Source: Comamonadaceae bacterium (GTDB lineage: Bacteria; Pseudomonadota; Gammaproteobacteria; Burkholderiales; Burkholderiaceae_C). From it: a stretch of DNA of 5,462 nt. The stretch is from contig CANBRV010000163.1 of NCBI GenBank assembly GCA_947372005.1, positions 1-5,462 of the forward strand, in the 5' to 3' direction. Positions 1 through 5,462 of the stretch are shown here, piece after piece. A model generated the notes under the pieces. It ran no database searches, was not told the origin of the DNA, and saw only the letters and a list, made by a program, of their open reading frames with translations. The position numbers and the translations under genes were made by a program. Numbering within the stretch: the stretch's first letter is position 1; each line of letters begins with the position of its first letter.

Positions 1-1089
1 AAACCAGAAAAAGGACGCGAAGCCGCGATGATGGCTGAAGAAGACATCCGCACTGCGATTGAAGGCGCTCACATGCTTTTTATTACCGCAGGTATGGGTG
101 GCGGCACGGGAACAGGCGCAGCGCCAGTAGTAGCTCGCATCGCCCGCGAAATGGGCATCTTGACCGTGGGCGTGGTCACGAAGCCGTTTGATTTTGAAGG
201 CGGTCGCCGCATGGGTAACGCCGAAGCGGGTTTGGTTGAGCTAGAAGCCAATGTCGATTCATTGATTGTGGTACTCAACGAAAAATTGTTAGAGGTGTTA
301 GGTGATGACATTAGCGAAGACGAAGCGTTTGCTTACGCCAACGACGTGCTCAAAAACGCGGTGGGCGGCATTGCCGAAATCATCAACGTACCAGGTAATG
401 TGAACGCCGACTTTGAAGACGTTCGTACCGTGATGGGCGAGACAGGCAAAGCTATGATGGGTACTGGCATGGCAGAAGGCGAAGACCGTGCACGCCGCGC
501 CGCCGAAGAGGCCATTGCTTGCCCACTGCTAGAAGGTGTCGATCTGTCAGGCGCCAAAGGCGTGTTGGTGCTGATTACAGCAGCCAAAGGCTCGCTCAAA
601 CTCTCTGAGTCGCGCCTTGCCATGAACACCATCCGTGCCTATGCTGCGCCTGATGCACATGTGATCTACGGTACAGCTAGCGATGACTCTTTGGTCGGCA
701 ACATTCGCGTGACCGTTGTTGCAACAGGCTTGCAACGCAAGGGTGGCAGTCAAGGTAAACCGCAATTACAAGTGCTACGCACCGGTACTGACAACGTACC
801 AATTTTGGAAACCGCCATTGCAGGCGCTGGTGCAAGCGTCATGGGACTCAGCTCAGGTGGCATCCATGCTTTTGCGCCCAGCACGCAAAATGTACCCAGC
901 ACCTATGCAGGCTACGCGCCCACAATTGTGCCTACCATCGCGCCAGCTATGCCTAACGCGTACGGAGAGTCCGATATTCCTGCCATTTACCGCAATCGCA
1001 CACAAGCGGCCGATAAAGTGAGTGCGCTGTCGTCTGGCGGCATGGATGATTTAGAGATTCCAGCGTTCTTGCGCAAGCAAGCCGACTAA
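1..1089 (+). CDS. ftsZ: Cell division protein FtsZ, 5'-truncated by window edge
   Basis: FtsZ is the tubulin-like GTPase that polymerises into the cytoplasmic Z-ring and recruits the divisome. The frame is open from base 1, giving 362 residues. By alignment with E. coli FtsZ from memory, about 72 N-terminal residues lie off the window, so the ATG codons at 28 and 31 are internal. The tubulin signature GGGTGTG is at residues 33-39 of the visible part (bases 97-117). The T7 loop NADFEDVR (bases 403-426) keeps both aspartates that complete the GTPase site of the neighbouring subunit. The globular domain ends near RVTVVATGL. A variable linker of roughly 100 residues follows, then the conserved C-terminal peptide DLEIPAFLRKQAD (bases 1048-1086), which binds partners such as FtsA and ZipA in other bacteria. 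The core closely resembles Burkholderiales FtsZ. The full protein would be about 430 residues, longer than the 383 of E. coli, with the extra length in the linker. Identification is secure. Confidence 0.98.
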   Translation, partial: KPEKGREAAMMAEEDIRTAIEGAHMLFITAGMGGGTGTGAAPVVARIAREMGILTVGVVTKPFDFEGGRRMGNAEAGLVELEANVDSLIVVLNEKLLEVLGDDISEDEAFAYANDVLKNAVGGIAEIINVPGNVNADFEDVRTVMGETGKAMMGTGMAEGEDRARRAAEEAIACPLLEGVDLSGAKGVLVLITAAKGSLKLSESRLAMNTIRAYAAPDAHVIYGTASDDSLVGNIRVTVVATGLQRKGGSQGKPQLQVLRTGTDNVPILETAIAGAGASVMGLSSGGIHAFAPSTQNVPSTYAGYAPTIVPTIAPAMPNAYGESDIPAIYRNRTQAADKVSALSSGGMDDLEIPAFLRKQAD

Positions 1090-1105
1090 TGGCTAGGTAA
1101 CAAAT

Positions 1106-1133
1106 CTGCCATCCTATATTTATAGGATGGCAG
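1106..1133 (+). terminator. Perfect 12-bp hairpin after ftsZ, terminator-like but without a U-tract
   Basis: CTGCCATCCTAT (1106-1117) and its exact reverse complement ATAGGATGGCAG (1122-1133) flank an ATTT loop. The hairpin begins 16 bases after the ftsZ stop, a usual place for a terminator at the end of the dcw transcript. On the plus strand it is followed by GCTCGCTAAAAATA, with no T-run, so classic intrinsic termination is not assured. It could instead be a Rho-dependent 3' end, an RNA-stability hairpin or a processing site. The stem is certain; the function is inference. Confidence 0.45.
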
Positions 1134-1158
1134 GCTCGCTAAAAATATCAATAATGAT

Positions 1159-1174
1159 GGTATTTAAAAATACC
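1159..1174. promoter_or_regulatory. A/T-rich inverted repeat directly upstream of the CHAT gene start
   Basis: GGTATTT (1159-1165) and AAATACC (1168-1174) are exact reverse complements with a two-base centre, ending five bases before the ATG at 1179. It occupies the place where a Shine-Dalgarno sequence would lie, and no purine-rich ribosome site is visible there. It could be a dimeric operator, or an RNA hairpin (five pairs with a six-base loop) that limits initiation. In such A/T-rich DNA a short repeat may also arise by chance. I found no convincing -35/-10 pair in 1090-1178. Confidence 0.3.
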
Positions 1175-1178
1175 TTTC

Positions 1179-4100
1179 ATGAAAAAATACCTATCTCTCG
1201 TTTTAGCACTATGTCTAGGTACTGCGGCAAACGCACAAACGACCTCGCCAACTGACATTTCAAAGCTACTCAAAAGCAAAGATCAAACAGCGCTAAAAGC
1301 CAAGCTCAAAGAAGAGCCTCCTGACAATTCTTTTGTATCTGTTCTCATTCATTACCGCACCATTGGCCTACTGGCGAGCGCACTAGGCGATACAGAAGCC
1401 AACCTTGATATTTCAAGACGCTGGATGAAAGCTAGTCCGGATGACAATGGCGCTTTATGGAATTTAACAAGTAGCTTACAAGGAGCAGGCTTGTACGAAG
1501 AGGCTATCCAAAAAGGTGAATTACTACTTCAAAGAGTCACTTATCGGCATGAAAAAGTGCGCGTCATAAGCGATCTTGCTTCCAACTTAATTTCAGTAGG
1601 CCGTTATGCTGATGCTGCAAAGCTGCTGAAAGAGTACAAAGTGGTGGAAGACATTGGGCAATACCAAGGAATGCTAAGCGGCGGTGGCTTCCATCGTTAT
1701 TGGCCTATCAATGGTAGCGCCAAGTACTACAAAGCGCAGTGTGAACTAGCTAGTACAACCTATCAATTTAAAGAAGCCGAAGCATTCTGTACGAAAGAGC
1801 TGGAGTACCGTGCCAATGCCAAAGCTGCTGCGCCGCTATTGCCAGATCCAAATCTCAGACTAGGCACTATTCCAGGCTCGATTTACGACGAAGTGCTGGC
1901 CAAAATAAGGCTTGCACTGGTTCTTGCTCAAGCAGGCAAGTATTACAGCGCCGAGCAACTGATGCGTCAACTCAAAACGCAATTGGGTGACAAGAGCTTT
2001 ATGACGCAAGTGACCAGTACCCTGCGTGAGGGCGATCAAGGCTTGATGCAGATTGGGAATATCCATCTCGTCCCTGTTTACAACGCGCATGCCAATATTC
2101 GGTTTATGCAGCACCGCTACTCTGAGGCAGAAACTTTTGCCAAAGAGGCAGTACGCGAAGCTTTAGCAGGCGAATACGGTAATTACGGCGAAAAAACACG
2201 GATGGCGATAGAGACCAAACTTCTCATTAGCTTGGCTTTAGGAAATTGGCAAGGTATTGAAAGCGATCTAGGCATCATTGATCAACTCACGAAAAATGCT
2301 GGCACCAGCCAAATAGCTAGTACGAAACTTCCATTGGTTCGCGCCTTACTCGCTCAAGAAAAAAAAGACTGGGCACGTGCTGAAAATTTATTAGCCGCGT
2401 ACTACAAAGAGCTATCGACTATGCTGGGAGAGCAGCATTTCAAAACAGCACTCGTTGCAGGGCTGCGAGCCAGAGCGGGACTGCAATCGGGTATCAATAC
2501 AGCGCTCTATCAATCTATGCTGCGCACCAGCGTGCAAGTACTATTTAGCCCCGACACGGCAGGACAAAATATAGCGGATCAAGGAGAAAATCGAACCTTG
2601 CTGCGGCAGGTCATGCAGACTTTTTTGCATGACGCGCGCACCGACTCAGCTAGCGATGCGGCGCTGGCTTTTCAAACGGCTGATTTTTTGCGTGCCAACG
2701 TTACCCAACGCTCGGTACAAGCGGCCGCCATTCGTCGCTCGCTTACCGATAGCGGCCTCGCAAGCTTAGTACGTGACTTGCAAGACTTAGAGAGCCAACT
2801 GCAAACCTATACCGAGCGATTGGGGCTGTTTTTAAGCAAAGGTTTTCCACCTGATGCGCCAGAATTGGTCACACTACGATCGCATATAGAACGTGCTGAA
2901 ATAGCGCGGCTAGAAGTGAGAAAAAAGATCGACGCCAAGTACGCTGATTACGCAAAATTAACAGAACCTAAGCCAGCCAGCGTTCAAAGTATTGCCAAGC
3001 AACTTAAAGCTGGCGAGCTGTTTGTTGCGATATCGCCTTCTGAGAGCAGTACTCTTTTATGGGCGATTGGAAGCAATGACTCGGTCGTTATGCACAAAGC
3101 GGCGCTCAACCAAACTCAAGTTCAAGAGATGGTCACCAAACTACGTGCTACGCTAGATGTAGCGGGCATGGGAGATAAAGCACCCGCGTTTGATCAGCCT
3201 ACAGCGCAAAAACTTTATCAACAATTGCTAGCTCCTTTGCTTGCAGCTATCCCAGCCACAGAGAAACCTTCGCACTTAGTCATTGCAGTATCAGGCGCCA
3301 TGACACAACTACCGATGGGGGTATTGATGGCAAGCGCAGCGCCTGCTCAGCCCCGATGGCTCATCCAAGACTACGCGATTACCCACGTCACCAGCGCTTC
3401 TAGTTGGTTAGCCGTTAAAGAAGGTGGCGCTCACACGCATGTGGCAAAAGAAGCTTTACTAGCGTGGGGAGATCCTAATTTCTCTCACGCTGCCACCGCG
3501 GCAGCATCAACAACACGACGCATTCGCGCGACCCTGCCAACGCAGGCATCAAGCGAAAGCAATAAAGTACGTGCGCTGCAATACGATCAAATTCCAGCAT
3601 TGCCCGAAACACGCGACGAGTTATTAGCAATTGCCAGCAGTCTGAAAGCTTCCGAACAAGATTTAATCTTGGGTGCTGCTGCTACCAAAAATAGTGTGCT
3701 CACGCATAACAGTAACGGATCTCTCGCTCGCAAACGCGTTATTGCTTTTGCTACGCATGGTCTATTGGCGGGCGATATTCCTGACCTCACACAGCCGGCC
3801 CTAGCCTTAGCTTTGCAGTCCAACAACACAACCGACTTAATTTCTAATCTGCTCACACTAGACGACATATTGGGACTCAAATTGCAGGCGGATTGGGTTG
3901 TCTTATCCGCATGCAATACAGCTGGGGCTGATGGTGCCAACCATGATGGCATTAGTGGATTAGTTCGTGGATTTTTCTATGCTGGTGCGCGTTCGGTCCT
4001 AGCCACGCACTGGGCAGTAGAGTCGCAATCGGCGATGGCATTGACAACAGAAACATTTAAAAACTATCAAAACAAGCCCACCGAGGCAAAAGCGGAAAGT

Positions 4101-4196
4101 TTGCGCCAAGCCATGCTGACCGTGATGAGCAACCCCGCCACAGCGCACCCCACTTACTGGGCGCCTTACGCACTAGTGGGAGACGGCAGCCGCTAG
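1179..4196 (+). CDS. Exported TPR-CHAT protein, putative caspase-like cysteine protease
   Basis: This 1005-residue protein starts with a Sec signal peptide: KK, a hydrophobic stretch (residues 4-16), then ANA before Q20. That fixes the start and predicts a periplasmic or secreted protein; Cys12 is not in a lipobox. Residues about 30-480 are helical with TPR-like repeats, clearest near 90-121, 127-153, 241-270, 298-328 and 383-410. Residues about 525-598 look like a coiled coil. A CHAT domain (caspase/separase fold, clan CD) fills about 605-1003: strand HLVIAVSGA from 699, FATHGLL with catalytic His860 (bases 3756-3758), and VVLSACNTA with catalytic Cys912 (bases 3912-3914), then a GLVRGFFYAGARSV stretch. 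Both catalytic residues are present, so activity is plausible. The mature chain has only two other cysteines, 188 and 204. The gene lies between ftsZ and lpxC, 13 bases before lpxC, and has lower G+C than either, mainly in its TPR half. TPRs usually bind proteins, so they probably select a partner or substrate, which is unknown. The family call is firm; the function is open. Confidence 0.93.
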   Translation: MKKYLSLVLALCLGTAANAQTTSPTDISKLLKSKDQTALKAKLKEEPPDNSFVSVLIHYRTIGLLASALGDTEANLDISRRWMKASPDDNGALWNLTSSLQGAGLYEEAIQKGELLLQRVTYRHEKVRVISDLASNLISVGRYADAAKLLKEYKVVEDIGQYQGMLSGGGFHRYWPINGSAKYYKAQCELASTTYQFKEAEAFCTKELEYRANAKAAAPLLPDPNLRLGTIPGSIYDEVLAKIRLALVLAQAGKYYSAEQLMRQLKTQLGDKSFMTQVTSTLREGDQGLMQIGNIHLVPVYNAHANIRFMQHRYSEAETFAKEAVREALAGEYGNYGEKTRMAIETKLLISLALGNWQGIESDLGIIDQLTKNAGTSQIASTKLPLVRALLAQEKKDWARAENLLAAYYKELSTMLGEQHFKTALVAGLRARAGLQSGINTALYQSMLRTSVQVLFSPDTAGQNIADQGENRTLLRQVMQTFLHDARTDSASDAALAFQTADFLRANVTQRSVQAAAIRRSLTDSGLASLVRDLQDLESQLQTYTERLGLFLSKGFPPDAPELVTLRSHIERAEIARLEVRKKIDAKYADYAKLTEPKPASVQSIAKQLKAGELFVAISPSESSTLLWAIGSNDSVVMHKAALNQTQVQEMVTKLRATLDVAGMGDKAPAFDQPTAQKLYQQLLAPLLAAIPATEKPSHLVIAVSGAMTQLPMGVLMASAAPAQPRWLIQDYAITHVTSASSWLAVKEGGAHTHVAKEALLAWGDPNFSHAATAAASTTRRIRATLPTQASSESNKVRALQYDQIPALPETRDELLAIASSLKASEQDLILGAAATKNSVLTHNSNGSLARKRVIAFATHGLLAGDIPDLTQPALALALQSNNTTDLISNLLTLDDILGLKLQADWVVLSACNTAGADGANHDGISGLVRGFFYAGARSVLATHWAVESQSAMALTTETFKNYQNKPTEAKAESLRQAMLTVMSNPATAHPTYWAPYALVGDGSR

Positions 4197-4209
4197 ATAA
4201 AATAGCAGG
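4197..4209 (+). promoter_or_regulatory. 13-base CHAT-lpxC junction with weak ribosome site
   Basis: The gap between the CHAT stop (TAG, 4194-4196) and the lpxC ATG (4210) is ATAAAATAGCAGG. The only Shine-Dalgarno-like bases, AGCAGG, abut the start codon, which is too close for normal use. The start is nevertheless secure because the encoded N-terminus is typical of LpxC. Ribosomes finishing the CHAT gene may reinitiate here, giving translational coupling. The gap has no room for a promoter, so any lpxC-specific promoter would have to lie inside the CHAT gene. Confidence 0.4.
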
Positions 4210-5133
4210 ATGCTCGCACAACGAACCCTTCAGTCAATCACCCAAGCCACTGGCGTTGGACTGCACAGCGGCGAGCGCGTCGAGATCACACTCTCGCCCG
4301 CGCCTGTAAACACTGGCATTGTGTTTCGGCGTGTGGACATTGCAGGTGCCGAAGATATTCCTGTTCACGCCAACATGGTGAGCGACACACGCATGGCGTC
4401 CACCATCTCCAGCTCGAACGCCAAGGTACAAACCATCGAGCACTTGATGTCCGCCTGCGCGGGTCTCGGTATCGACAACCTCTTTGTGGACATCACCGCA
4501 GAAGAAGTGCCGATCTTGGATGGCTCAGCCGCCAGCTTTGTGTTCTTGTTGCAAAGCGCAGGCATTGCCGAGCAAGCCGCACCGCGCCGCTTTGTACGCG
4601 TGACCGAGCCTATAGAAGTGCGTTTGGGTGAAGGCAAAAATTTAAAGTGGGCAAGGCTTGATCCTCTGCATGGCTACACGCTCAAGTTTGAAATTGATTT
4701 CGATCATCCTGCTGTCGATGGCACCGGCCAAGCCGTCATGTTCGACTATGGGACGGGACGCTACGCCAGAGACATTGCCCGCGCGCGCACCTTTGGCTTT
4801 ACCAAAGACGTGGAGATGCTCAGGAACAATGGTCTTGCGCTAGGCGGCGGCTTAGATAATGCCATCGTGATGGACGACGACAAGATTTTGAACATGGAAG
4901 GACTGCGCTACGACGACGAGTTCGTCAAACACAAAATCTTAGATGCTATGGGCGACTTATATGTGCTGGGAAGTCCGCTCTTGGCAAGCTACAGCGCTTT
5001 TCGCTCGGGGCACGCCATGAATAATCAGCTGCTAAGGGCGCTCTTGGATGCGCCAGGCTCGTGGGAATATGTCACATTTGAAAATGCTGCAGATGCACCC
5101 GCAGGCTTTGCGGATTTACCAAGGGCTTGGTAA
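4210..5133 (+). CDS. lpxC: UDP-3-O-acyl-N-acetylglucosamine deacetylase LpxC
   Basis: LpxC is the cytoplasmic zinc enzyme that removes acetate from UDP-3-O-acyl-GlcNAc, the committed step of lipid A synthesis. It has 307 residues (E. coli 305). The start is supported by the family N-terminus [20 protein letters not shown]. Zinc ligands are His78 in TIEHLMSA (codon 4441-4443), and His241 and Asp245 in [12 protein letters not shown]; the catalytic Glu77 precedes His78. The general acid/base histidine is His268 in SGHAMNN (codon 5011-5013). ARTFGF and the LGGGLDNA stretch, part of the substrate site, are intact. All catalytic residues are present, so the enzyme should be active. The protein ends in DLPRAW, without the small hydrophobic tail (AVLA) that FtsH recognises in E. 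coli. It lies 13 bases after the CHAT gene, probably in one transcript, and converges on the glutaredoxin gene. Identification is secure. Confidence 0.98.
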   Translation: MLAQRTLQSITQATGVGLHSGERVEITLSPAPVNTGIVFRRVDIAGAEDIPVHANMVSDTRMASTISSSNAKVQTIEHLMSACAGLGIDNLFVDITAEEVPILDGSAASFVFLLQSAGIAEQAAPRRFVRVTEPIEVRLGEGKNLKWARLDPLHGYTLKFEIDFDHPAVDGTGQAVMFDYGTGRYARDIARARTFGFTKDVEMLRNNGLALGGGLDNAIVMDDDKILNMEGLRYDDEFVKHKILDAMGDLYVLGSPLLASYSAFRSGHAMNNQLLRALLDAPGSWEYVTFENAADAPAGFADLPRAW

Positions 5134-5159
5134 GCCCGTCTGAATAAGGCTTAGCCCTT
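5121..5159. terminator. Possible bidirectional hairpin at the lpxC / glutaredoxin convergence
   Basis: AAGGGCT (5121-5127) pairs with AGCCCTT (5153-5159). Inside it AAGCC (5132-5136) pairs with GGCTT (5148-5152), giving 12 pairs with a four-base bulge and an 11-base loop. An alternative is GGGCTT (5123-5128) with AAGCCC (5132-5137) around a three-base loop. The structure covers both stop codons and the 17-base gap between the genes. Neither strand has a T-run afterwards, so it is a weak terminator candidate, placed mainly by its position between converging genes. Confidence 0.35.
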
Positions 5160-5462
5160 AATCACCGTCTCAAGCTCGCCGCTCTCATACATCTCCATCA
5201 TGATGTCCGAGCCACCAATGAACTCACCCTTAACGTAGAGCTGCGGAATCGTCGGCCAGTTGCTGTACTCCTTGATGCCTTGGCGCACTTCTTGGTCTTC
5301 CAGCACGTTCACAGTTTGAATCGTCTTGGTGTCCACGCCGCAAGCCTTCAAAATTTGAATCGCGCGCCCAGAAAAGCCGCACTGCGGAAAGCTAGCCGTA
5401 CCCTTCATAAAGAGCGTAATGTCGTTGCCTTTAACGAGGCCGTCAATTCGTTGCTGGGTTGC
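5151..5462 (-). CDS. grxD: Monothiol glutaredoxin, Grx4/GrxD type (CGFS), N-terminus off window
   Basis: Monothiol CGFS glutaredoxins are cytoplasmic carriers that bind a [2Fe-2S] cluster with glutathione, often with a BolA partner, and pass it to iron-sulfur client proteins. The minus-strand frame stays open to the window edge, giving 103 residues. The visible N-terminus ATQQRIDGLVKGNDITLF precedes the Met at 5406-5408, so that Met is internal and the real start lies just beyond 5462, probably a few codons away given the usual length of 100-115. Visible motifs are FMKGT (the glutathione-contacting Lys), PQCGFS with the cluster-binding Cys (codon 5379-5381), NWPTIPQLYV (the cis-Pro loop) and FIGGSDI. 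All are intact, and the thioredoxin fold is complete apart from the first residues. The gene converges with lpxC, stops 17 bases apart, so it belongs to a separate transcript and has no evident functional tie to the plus-strand genes. Confidence 0.97.
   Translation of the reverse strand, partial: ATQQRIDGLVKGNDITLFMKGTASFPQCGFSGRAIQILKACGVDTKTIQTVNVLEDQEVRQGIKEYSNWPTIPQLYVKGEFIGGSDIMMEMYESGELETVIKG

Noticed and set aside
28..33. ATG codons as possible FtsZ start
   Set aside because: The frame is open upstream to base 1 and encodes the conserved KPEKGREAA stretch, so the gene is cut by the window edge.
1212..1214. Cys12 as a lipoprotein attachment cysteine
   Set aside because: The preceding residues LAL do not fit a lipobox, which needs a small residue just before the Cys, and a clear ANA signal peptidase I site follows.
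1154..1255. Short ORF starting ATGATG at 1154 that overlaps the CHAT gene start in another frame
   Set aside because: It has 33 codons and no ribosome site, and its peptide shows no recognisable features. The signal peptide in the 1179 frame clearly marks the real gene. A role as a leader peptide cannot be supported.
2359..2366. Run of eight A in the CHAT gene, in phase as A AAA AAA, with a -1 stop at 2381
   Set aside because: It encodes an ordinary Glu-Lys-Lys in a TPR helix. A shift here would cut the TPR region in the middle, so a programmed function is unlikely. Transcriptional slippage is possible but unsupported.
1179..4196. Link of the CHAT protein to a type III-E CRISPR or gasdermin defence system
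   Set aside because: No gRAMP, CRISPR repeat or gasdermin-like gene is in the window, the protein has a signal peptide, and the neighbours are housekeeping envelope genes.
5406..5408. ATG as the glutaredoxin start
   Set aside because: Eighteen upstream in-frame codons encode a typical monothiol glutaredoxin N-terminal helix, so the start lies beyond the window.

Overview
The window looks like chromosomal DNA of a betaproteobacterium, most likely order Burkholderiales. The FtsZ core and C-terminus, the LpxC sequence and the CGFS glutaredoxin all resemble that group by eye. I cannot name the genus. Base composition is moderate, about half G+C in the conserved genes and lower in the middle gene.

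Layout: (1) 1-1089, the 3' part of ftsZ, the tubulin-like cell-division GTPase, cut by the left window edge. (2) 1090-1178, an 89-base gap with a perfect 12-bp hairpin (1106-1133) and a second, A/T-rich inverted repeat (1159-1174) just before the next start. (3) 1179-4196, a 1005-residue protein with a Sec signal peptide, TPR-like helical repeats, a coiled-coil-like linker and a C-terminal CHAT caspase-like protease domain with an intact His/Cys pair. (4) 4210-5133, lpxC, the zinc deacetylase that commits precursor to lipid A synthesis, starting 13 bases after the CHAT stop. (5) 5151-5462 on the minus strand, a monothiol CGFS glutaredoxin (grxD-like), convergent with lpxC and cut by the right edge.

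ftsZ followed by lpxC is the classic end of the division and cell wall (dcw) cluster and links septum formation with outer-membrane supply. The unusual element is the large exported TPR-CHAT protein between them, in the same direction and tightly abutting lpxC. It is probably co-transcribed with lpxC, so envelope-related control or co-expression is possible, but its substrate and role cannot be read from the sequence. No gasdermin, CRISPR or other known CHAT partner gene is present. There are no tRNAs, rRNAs, insertion sequences or CRISPR arrays, and no gene-free stretch exceeds 89 bases.
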